DNA from: Mytilus californianus | Lineage: Eukaryota > Mollusca > Bivalvia > Mytilida > Mytilidae | Assembly: GCF_021869535.1 (NCBI RefSeq) | Contig: NW_026262712.1 | Span: forward strand, 106,327,640 to 106,391,639 | DNA: 64,000 bases | Direction: 5' to 3' | Program-made: the position numbers and the translations under genes | Notes under the pieces: model-generated | The model's database searches: none | What the model was told of the DNA's origin: nothing | The model's input: the letters and a program-made list of their open reading frames with translations, nothing else | Shown: piece after piece, positions 55,410-64,000 of the stretch | Layout of the letters: every line of letters starts with the position of its first letter | How positions within the stretch are numbered: position 1 is the stretch's first letter

Positions 55410-55620
55410 CCCGTAATTATTCTATTAAAGTGTCATGTATTGATTAACAGTTGAACGATATACAATTGAACATATTCAATATTTAAAATAATCAATACCC
55501 AGCCAAACAAATTGACTTATGAGACACTGTAAAAATATATTACAAAGTTGTATACATATATACTAATATCCTTTAAAAACGCATTAAACTATTTCATCAA
55601 TATTCTTCGTAAAATACTGA
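55410..55620 (-). repeat. 3' UTR fragment of retrotransposon D family
   Basis: AAAGTGTCATGTATTGATTA, AATCAATACCCAGCCAAAC, TTGACTTATGAGACACTG. Parallel to 50516-50620. Confidence 0.78.
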
Positions 55621-55870
55621 TTAAAAAAACTTATTTACTGCTGGAACGAATGAAGTCCAGTGTTGACCATATTTCTTTACCCTAGTAAAACATTGGGTTG
55701 AGGAAAGACAATAAAATTCAGAAAAGACCAATTTATAAATTCAACTTCCGTACTCGTAAATTACATTCATCATGACGTCTGAATCATCCAGAATGTGAAA
55801 GTACAGGGCCGTTAACGTATTTGCATTAATTTTATCGCTGTTGTAATGACTATATCTACGAAAAGTAAAA

Positions 55871-55960
55871 TTGAATGATTGATTGTTGACCACTTAACGT
55901 CCAGTGCAATTATTTAATGCATATCCAGGACGAGAAAAAAACATACGATCATTACAGTAG
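55871..55960 (+). repeat. dispersed repeat fragment, matches 1205-1315
   Basis: GATTGATTGTTGACCACTTA, CGTCCAGTGCAATTATTT, CATATCCAGGACGAGAAA. Confidence 0.72.
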
Positions 55961-56044
55961 TTTATTCTGCAAGGTAAGTCAACTGGGAAGATGTGCCAAA
56001 AATTTGAATTGTCACTTAAAAAAAAGAGAAAATGTTGGACAGGG

Positions 56045-56155
56045 GCAGAGAGGGGCCGTACGGTTGCCTTTTATTGCTTACATCCACTTTATTTGCACTT
56101 TGGTGGATAGTTGTCTCATTGGCAATCATACCTCATCTCCTTATTTCTATATTGT
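56045..56155 (+). repeat. mussel dispersed repeat fragment
   Basis: GGGCCGTACGGTTGCCTTTT, TTTGGTGGATAGTTGTCTCA, TTGGCAATCATACCTCATCT. Confidence 0.85.
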
Positions 56156-56729
56156 GCTTTGCAAGATGCCACCAACGGATTTCTCAGTTGTTGGTTTCAA
56201 ATGTTATAAAATTTGCACATAGAAGGGACCTCTCCAAACAAATGTGTTAATTTTAGAGTCTCCTTTCCGACTACAAGTTACTGTGTGTTAAAATGCAGTA
56301 CAAAGTTAGGAAAACAATTTAAATTGACCCTCATCATTTTTAACCATCCACTTTTTCTTGATTTATAAGGTTACTGCATTTTTCAAACGAATGCATATGT
56401 AATTAGTAATTTTCTATTTTTTGATTTTCATTATTTAAAATTGTGAAATGTAATTACTAGTATATCATATCATACCTGGTTTTCATGAGGTCCAACCACG
56501 GGATATAACCGACGTTAAGTTCATTCCGGAAGTTGTGCGTTCTGAAGCGATAAATCAATAAGCTGAGGAGGTTAGTATTTAATGTTTAGAATATACATGT
56601 AGCTTATGTAAATACACATTTTATATACAAAAATGTAGCGTTTAAATTGTATTTATTTTAAGTCATTAAATGTAATTTTTATTTGTAGCTGAAATTACTG
56701 TTTTTAAAACGCATGTATGTATTCTTGCA

Positions 56730-57295
56730 ATTGCAACATAATGATTATACTGTATAAATATATATAAGGTTTTAATCCGTTTTATCACCAGCAAACGACC
56801 CCATTTTAGGTTATTCCAGAGAGCCCACGGAAATCAGTATCACATGTCTTTTTTCTAAACAAGGTTTAATTTCAAAGTACAGCTCATGCGGAAATAGTTT
56901 TTGAAAATATGCCCTTTTGAGATTTTAAAATTATCATAACGGAAATTAATTCCGAAATTAAATAAAAACACTTCCCGAAACCCGATCATATTTTGAATTT
57001 TAAAAATATTTTCAATTGTTTATAGAAATAAAAAAAATGTACTTTCAATCATGTAAATGATAAGAATGGGATTATGAAATAAAAACTATTGAAATTTCCA
57101 GATCCACACACAATGATCAGCAATATTGAACTGGAAGTTAGGATAATGATATTACATTCATGTTCGATATTCATCTGTGTTATAAACATTTCATTTTCTA
57201 TTTAAAATAAAAGTGGGCTTTGATTTGCATCTAAACATTTGATTTTAAGCTATTTTAATATATATTTTCAAAATTATATCTTGCAACATGACAAA
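56730..57295 (+). repeat. ~565-bp repeat, copy 1
   Basis: Aligns with 60574-61133: AATGATTATAC, GGTTATTCCAGAGAGC, CACGGAAAT, TTTTTGAAAATATGCCC, GGAAATTAATTC, ATGAAATAAAAACTATTGAA, ATTTCCAGAT, ATTTTAAGCTATTTTAAT-type text. No coding content. Confidence 0.85.
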
Positions 57296-57484
57296 AGCTT
57301 GATATTAATCAGTACCCTAATACCATTAACAGTAGTCCTAAACTTTCAAACATATGACTGAGGTTGGTTATCTATTGATTGTTGTTTGCCAAATCCCAGT
57401 GACAAGTACTAGTATTCAATTGATATTCAGAACATTGACAGATTAAATTAAATAGGTTGATTCGGCATAGTAGATCGACGATAT

Positions 57485-59285
57485 GTTGCTTTAGAGAACT
57501 AGAGGCTCTAAAAGGCCCGTGTCGCTCACCTTGGTCTATGTACATATCAAACAAAGGACACTCTCCAACATAGAAGACGAGAATAGACTTCATGACAAAA
57601 ATCTCTATTTTATTGATCTTGTATTAGTGATATTTTAGTCTGTTTAGTTTCTCTCTATCTTCTTTAATTTTGTTCAAAACACAAAAGAGGGTAAAAAAAA
57701 TCCTCATTTAAGGGCAATCACTCCTATGAAGAGTGACAGTCTACTAACTATATCGGCAAAATTTGACTTTTTAATAGATATTGCCTTGCTGAACATTTTT
57801 GTGATTAAAAGTGTTTATTTATCTATTATAATTTAAATCATATAAGGCATAACGGAAAAAAAATGTTTCTCTCTAATTATCATAGTTTTCATGAAAAAAT
57901 GGTAAAATTTGTCATTTATGGGCAATAACTCCTATAAGAATTTGTCTAACAGTTTTGACGTACAATGTATATGGACAATTGGTAGAGATCATTATTCTCA
58001 ACATTTTTGCTCCTTTCAGATTTTGTCTATTTATAACGGTTCAAAAAATAATAGACAAAACTTGCATTTTACCCCTATGTTCTATTTTAGCCATGTCGGC
58101 CATGTTGGTTGGTAGGCAGGGTCATCGGACACATTTTTAAAACTATATACCCTAATGATGATTGTGGCCAAGTTTGGTTAAATTTGTCTAAGTAGTTTCA
58201 GAGGAGAAGATTTTTGTAAAAGATTACAAAAAAATTTAAAAAAAATTGTTAAAAATTGACTATAAAGGGCAATAACTCTTTAAGGGGTCAATTGACCATT
58301 TTTGTCATGTTGACTTATTTGTAGATCTATATCGCTGAATATTATTGCTGTTTACAGTTTATCTCTATCTATAATAATATGCAAGATAATAACCAAAAAC
58401 TGCAAAATTTCCTTAAAATTACAAATTCAGGGGCAGCAATCCAACTACGGGTTGTCTGATTTGTTTAAATTTTTTAAGGCAGATAGATCTTAACCTGATA
58501 AACATTTTTACTCTATCAGATTTTCTCTGAATACTTTAGTTTCAGAGATATAAGCCAAAATCTGCATTTTACCCCTATGTTCTATTTTTAGCCATGTCGG
58601 CCATGTTGGTTAGTGAGCGGGGTCATCGGACACATTTTTAAAACTAGATACCCTAATGATGATTGTGGCCAAGTTTGGTTTAATTTGTCTCAGTAGTTTC
58701 AGAGAAGATTTTTGTAAAAGATTACAAAAATTTACAAAAAAAATGTTAAAAATTTACTATAAAGCTTAAGGGCAATAACTCCTTAAGGGGTCAATTGACC
58801 ATTTTGGTCATTTGACTTATTTGTAGATCTTACTTTGCTGTACATTATTGCTGTTTACAGTTTATCTCTATCTATAATAATATTCAAGATAATAACCAAA
58901 AACTGCAAAATTTTCTTAAAATTACCAATTCAGGGGCAGCAACCCAACAACGGGTTGTCCGATTTGTCTGAAAATTTCAGGGCAGATAGATCTTAACCTG
59001 ATGAACAATTTTATTCAATCTCAGATTTGCTCTAAATGCTTTAGTTTCAAAGATATAAACCAAAATCTACATTTTACCCCTGTGTTCTATTTTGGCCCGG
59101 GTCATCGGACACATTTTTTTAACTAGATACCCCAATGATAATTGTGGCCAAGTTTGTTAAATTTGGCCCAGTAGTTTCAGAGTAGAAAATTTTTGTAAAA
59201 GTTAACGGAAGACGACGACGACGGACGACGGACGCCAAGTGACGAGAAAAGTTCACTTGGCCCATAGGGCCAGGTGAGCTAAAAA
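57485..59285 (+). repeat. ~1.8-kb bivalve repeat with three internal ~0.5-kb units
   Basis: Left end GAACTAGAGGCTCTAAAAGG, right end CACTTGGCCCATAGGGCCAG. CCCCTATGTTCTATTTT-type text starts three units near 58070, 58567 and 59080. AATAACTCCTTAAGGGGTCA occurs near 58270 and 58765. The ends share inverted GCTCACCT/AGGTGAGC. A GACGACGACGACGGACGACG tract marks the right end. A diverged inverted copy is at 31482. Confidence 0.88.
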
Positions 59286-59814
59286 GGAAGTAGTTAAACC
59301 TTTATATAGTCAAAATGTTTGAAAGAAATTAAAGTTTTATATAGAACAATTTACATTCAGTTTGTATCAACTGAAAATATCAATTACTCAAATAATTCAA
59401 AATATCGTTATTTTTTTCCATTGGTCTTGAAAGTTTAAATGTTCATCAAAGTTAAGCAATCATAAATATTTTGCAAAACATGAAAATATCGAGTCGTGCT
59501 TCTGTGTGCATGTGTGAACTTATTCACATTTTCTGTTAACTTGTGCTTTATGTGCAAATATTAGTAAAAAAAGATGTAATTTCAAAGACTACGCCTGTTT
59601 TAAATGGACTTTTGTTCATTTTGTTAAATGTTTAATGCAGCTGTACGAAAACCCGTGTATTTCTTTTTTGTACAAAAGTTCATTTAAGAATTAAACGCAT
59701 TTTTGGTAATTTTATTGGGATGTAAAAGAATGGACCCCCAGCTAATTTTGCATGAAATGTGAAAGCGCCTCATACTGAAAATATGCTCTCAATTTACTAG
59801 CGACATATTTTTTC

Positions 59815-60080
59815 GTTCTAAGTTCATTTGACATTCTTTAGTCTTCTATGTTGTGTTTTGTGTACTGTTGTTTGTCTTTTTCATTTTTAGTCATGGCGGT
59901 GTCAGTTTATTTTCGACTTTGAATGGTCGTCTTTAATTTTGTGTCTTATTTTGGATTGTGAAATTTCGATTGAGTGTGATTCTCATTGCGGGTGATGCTT
60001 GCATATAACAGGAGACGCTTATCCTTTCGACGGAACCTGCCTCGCTCCTTTAAGAGTTCATGCAATTCTCTCATTTATTT
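59815..60080 (+). repeat. dispersed repeat, third family
   Basis: TCTTCTATGTTGTGTTTTGT, GTACTGTTGTTTGTCTTTTT, CATGGCGGTGTCAGTTTATT. Its reverse complement matches 51285-51365. Confidence 0.78.
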
Positions 60081-60573
60081 TTTAAATCTTAATCGACTAA
60101 CGAGATTTCAATGTCGGTTTAGTAATGTTAACTAAGGATGTATAAGAACAGAAACAGTTGAAGATGTAAATTCGAAATGAAGAAAATCGCACCAACTCAA
60201 TGAATTAATGTTCAATGTTTAAGTAATATACAATGATCAGATATAGAGATATTACCACACACAAACATATATAAAGGTTGTAGACAAATCGAACGACAAT
60301 TTTAACTGGTGACCTTGTTGATATCATATATGTAACAACATTTCCCCTTTCATTGATCAAGTTGGCTATTTCTTTTTTGTCACTGGTATCACTTAAAGCT
60401 GTAATCTACATAGCGCTAATGATGAAACTAACAGTTATTTACACTATATAAGAAAAAAGAAAATACTACAAACCTTCTTGTAACAATGTTCTAATACATT
60501 GTACTAATCCTCCCGGTGATTTCGTTGAGTATTCGTTGTTAGCACCAAGAGAGCCTATTGAGAGTTCAATACT

Positions 60574-61133
60574 CTTGCAATATAATGATTATACAATAAT
60601 ATTACAATTCGTTTTATTACCGGCAAATGACCTCATTGTAGGTTATTCCAGAGAGCGCACGGAAATTATTATCAAAGGTTTCTTTCTTAAACCAATACAA
60701 GTGTTTAATTTCATAGATACAGCTTATGCGGGAATAGTTTTTGAAAATATGCCCAATTAAGATGTGAAAATTATCATTAAGGAAATTAATTCAAAAATAA
60801 TAAAAACGCCATTCCCGATTTTGAAACCCGATCACTAACATTAGCAATATATTTTTCAATTGTGTAAAAATAAAAACAAAATAATACCTTGAATTATATT
60901 AATGATAAGAACGGGATCATGAAATAAAAACTATTGAAATTTCCAGATTCATACACAATGATAGTAATATAGGGGTAGAAGTAAGGATGATGATATTGGA
61001 CAATATTTTTCCGTGTTATTAATGTTTCATTTTCTATTCAAAATAAAAGAGGGCACTGATTTGCAGTTATTTAATCTTAAGATTTGAATTTAAGCTATTT
61101 TAATCTATTTTTGAAAATTTATCTTGTAAAATG
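60574..61133 (+). repeat. ~565-bp repeat, copy 2
   Basis: Partner of 56730-57295, 3.84 kb away in the same orientation and clearly diverged. The 74-residue frame across its left part is not conserved in copy 1. Confidence 0.85.
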
Positions 61134-61788
61134 TTGTGTATTGATGTTCTCGATAAAATAAGTAAAATGTAGGTTACTATCAGAGTAGTATCGAGTTAGA
61201 CCGCGTAGAAAGAAACTGAATTTAGAAATAGTAACGTGTTAGATTGTTAACACAAAAGAGCCCCGATTCGATGTTAAAGCGAATAACCTCATTAACGGTT
61301 TCGGCTACATTCCATTATAGCAGTCAATATAAACAATAAAGTTAACATACAGCTCTCAAATATGTCTGCTGTTGATTTATCAATAATTCTTTATTCAATG
61401 TACCAAGTTTTATCGTCTGTTCTCTTGATTTTTTTCACATACACTCTTTTCTCTCATTAGATTTAGTTGTTCGTGTTTGATTTTACAATTACAAATATAT
61501 TTTCTGGATAATGCGGTTATTGAGTTATTAAGACTGGTTGAATTATTATTACACAAATGTTACTGTTCTTAGGATTTTGGCAGTGAAATGTACTCTTTTA
61601 GTTAAGGTTACTTGGTGACGTAATACATTTTCGAATGTTTTGTTGATTTCAAATCTTTCCTCGACTTACTGGTCTCATTAAAAGTGCTATAGAATGGGAA
61701 TGTTTAAAAATTTCCCACAAATTCTGGCAAATGGACTATCTACTTTCTGTTATTGTTTATACATGCAACACGATGGCTAAGAGAAAAA
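61134..61788. other. no gene recognised
   Basis: AT-rich spacer; nothing nameable. Confidence 0.4.
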
Positions 61789-62226
61789 AAGGGAAAACGG
61801 TACTATTTATTCTGCCATAGCCGACAATACTAACATTTTCAAAATTTACCACTTTTTATAATAAAAACCTGGATAAAACAGTTATGTGTGGTGTTAGTAC
61901 TTTTTTATTCTGTTTTAAAAATTGAAGCCAAATAGTATCATGACCAACTTCCAACGGAGCTTGTTTATGTTATCCATGCCCACCGTCCTTTTACGCCAAA
62001 TTTATGAAATGTTGGAAGTCTTTTCGAATAATTCTCTAGAAAATATTTCAATAGGTTTCACAATTTATATTGTAAATATACATACTGCAGTTATTCATAG
62101 ATAAATAAAAAAATATATTGTACCCTTACATCCAATCACAGCGCTCCCAAGTTGACTTCCTTCACCTGCCTTGGGTACACAAAAGGCCAACCTAATGCTG
62201 GGAAAATGTAATAGTACCGTTTTCCC
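61789..62226. mobile_element. 438-bp TIR element (MITE)
   Basis: The left end AGGGAAAACGGTACTATT and the reverse complement of the right end, AGGGAAAACGGTACTATT, match over 18 bp. No transposase. Its right end abuts the start of the 1229-bp tandem unit. Confidence 0.8.
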
Positions 62227-64000
62227 TATACTGTGACATAAAGATATAAAGAATTCTTATGACACCATTAATGCAATACTGGGTTATTGTGAAAACCTTG
62301 GCTATAATAAATACTTGTATGTCCCCATTACTTAAAGAAACATGGATCATTTTATGTCCCCACCCCTACATGCTGGTTTACCTCTTTCTCTGCTTCTTTC
62401 AGATAAGGCTTAATAAACAATCTGTATCCAATCATATCTTATCTTGTTTAAAAAGAATAATAAACAGTTCCATTTAAACAGATAAAAATGACGGTTCCAT
62501 TTAATTTGTATTCATTTTATCCAAAATTTACAACATAAGCACAAATTCAAGATTGTTCATACTAATCGCCATTCCATGCTTTAGTATATGCCATATGGTG
62601 GTTCAAAATTTCAGAGCTTGTTATAAAATCCATTATTCTGTCTTGAGATGATAAAACAAAGATATTAGACACTTAAAACATTAAATATGCAAAATACTCA
62701 GCTGTGAAGTTACGTTTGTTGCCTGTATTAATCTATGAAAAAGCTGAATTATGTCCCTTGGGAGTATTAATTTCCCACAAAAGTCCTTTCAAACAGTAGA
62801 AAATGAAAGATTATATATGCCTGATATAATAAAAGATAGAAACTACAAAATGAAGCACCATTGAAATATTTGCTGCATGAATTGCCAAGATTGTGAACAA
62901 TTCTTTACACAGGAGAGTATAAATTCTATCTAAATTTAGCCTCAAGTGGGCCTCTTTTTATCTTAGATGGACAATTATAACACTGAAAATGCTTCTAGTA
63001 TGACCAAATATTGTCTTACTCCATAAACAGTACAAACTTAACCAGACAATTTCCCATTTTAATAGATTATGTCTAGAGAAATACCCAAGTGATACATTAA
63101 GAGAATTACACAGCAAAAAAAGGCAAATATTTCAGTTAAAAATATTTGTCGCGACTTGAATTCTGGTGTTTCCAATTGAATTAATCATTGCGAAAGGTGA
63201 AAACAAATACAAAAGAACTATAGTTTGGTGCATTTTATACAATATAGTTAATATTGAAATCCTAGAATAAAGTTTTATATCAGTACCCATCAATTTGACT
63301 TATTATGATGACTCAGCACTTTTCTCAACACAGTATTGTTCTCAGGGAAATATTTCTATTCTTTGTGATAAAAATCAAATGTTCTAATCAAAAGCTTCAA
63401 AATAGTATAATATAACTGAAGTCTGATTGATTTTGAATTCCCTTGCTATCTTCAGTATACTGTGACATAAAGATATAAAGAATTCTTATGACACCATTAA
63501 TACAATACTGGGTTATTGTGAAAACCTTGGCTATAATAAATACTTGTATGTCCCCATTACTTAAAGAAACATGGATCATTTTATGTCCCCACCCCTACAT
63601 GCTTGTTTACCTCTTTCTCTGCTTCTTTCAGATAAGGCTTAATAAACAATCTGTATCCAATCATATCTTATCTTATTTAAAAAGAATAATAAACAGTTCC
63701 ATTTAAACAGATAAAAATGACGGTTCCATTTAATTTGTATTCATTTTATCCAAAATTTACAACATAAGCACAAATTCAAGATTGTTCATACTAATCGCCA
63801 TTCCATGCTTTAGTATATGCCATATGGTGGTTCAAAATTTCAGAGCTTGTTATAAAATCCATTATTCTGTCTTGAGATGATAAAACAAAGATATTAGACA
63901 CTTAAAACATTAAATATGCAAAATACGCAGCTGTGAAGTTACGTTTGTTGCCTGTATTAATCTATGAAAAAGCTGAATTATGTCCCTTGGGAGTATTAAT
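62227..64000. repeat. 1229-bp tandem duplication (second copy cut by the window edge)
   Basis: 62227-62771 and 63456-64000 align without gaps over 545 bases with about four substitutions (such as AATGCAATACTG versus AATACAATACTG and AATACTCAGC versus AATACGCAGC). The offset is exactly 1229. No TG...CA LTR structure or coding content is visible. The paired 72-residue frames are by-products. Confidence 0.9.

Noticed and set aside
60536..60760. 74-residue frame
   Set aside because: Lies in a duplicated non-coding repeat; not open in the copy at 56730.
62259..63706. Two nearly identical 72-residue frames
   Set aside because: They only repeat because the 1229-bp unit is duplicated; no coding signature.
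62227..64000. LTR pair of a short retrotransposon
   Set aside because: The 684 bases between the alignable segments contain no primer site, gag or pol, and the second copy is cut by the window, so tandem duplication is the simpler reading.

Overview
The window is a piece of an AT-rich animal nuclear genome, almost certainly a marine bivalve of the mussel type. The reasons are introns with GT-AG junctions, a tandem pair of molluscan-style tyrosinase genes, a Mab-21/cGAS-like receptor gene of the kind greatly expanded in bivalves, and a dense load of interspersed repeats that I recognise from bivalve DNA. There are no bacterial operons, ribosome binding sites, rRNA genes, tRNA genes or CRISPR arrays. 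Most short open frames here are repeat artefacts.

Host genes. Two tyrosinase-family genes lie head to tail on the minus strand. The upstream one (17471-21941) can be assembled into four exons, including a 6-base first coding exon and a 101-base exon that carries all three CuA histidines. All six copper ligands are present. The downstream paralogue (1724-5557) has the same exon phases and the same 101-base exon, but an in-frame TAA at codon 35, and four of the six ligand positions carry another residue. A single-exon cGAS-like/Mab-21 nucleotidyltransferase gene is on the minus strand at 52900-54930, with its D-x-D pair and third acidic residue intact.

Mobile DNA, left to right: a 21-bp minisatellite (125-480); two hammerhead-ribozyme-like motifs (966-1018 and 4772-4815); a Harbinger-like TIR element (9133-9945); a perfect 41-bp hairpin closed by a cUUCGg loop (10088-10173); a decayed Penelope-like retroelement whose GIY-YIG domain lies upstream of the reverse transcriptase (13150-15720), broken by a small TIR element; a 1.5-kb element with homopolymeric G/C-tract inverted ends (27574-29076); a second Penelope-like relic followed by two tandem ~0.54-kb repeats (29170-31470); a young LTR retrotransposon with gag, protease and a C2H2 finger but no pol (32447-37139); a 2.8-kb TIR element with palindromic ATGTCGTAATTACGACAT arrays and a 6-bp target duplication (37763-40551); a nested pile of non-LTR retrotransposons (41985-51060); a third Penelope-like fragment (51600-52090); and a 1229-bp near-perfect tandem duplication running off the right edge.

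How it fits together. The host content is three immune or secreted-enzyme genes in a repeat sea. Two features bear on gene function: inverted SINE copies inside the large intron of the intact tyrosinase gene, and the loss of copper ligands plus the nonsense codon in its neighbour. The transposon nesting gives a relative time order (element B into A, small TIR element into the Penelope relic, mussel repeats into the palindromic TIR element). Exon junctions, domain calls and family names come from reading the sequence by eye. No search was run.
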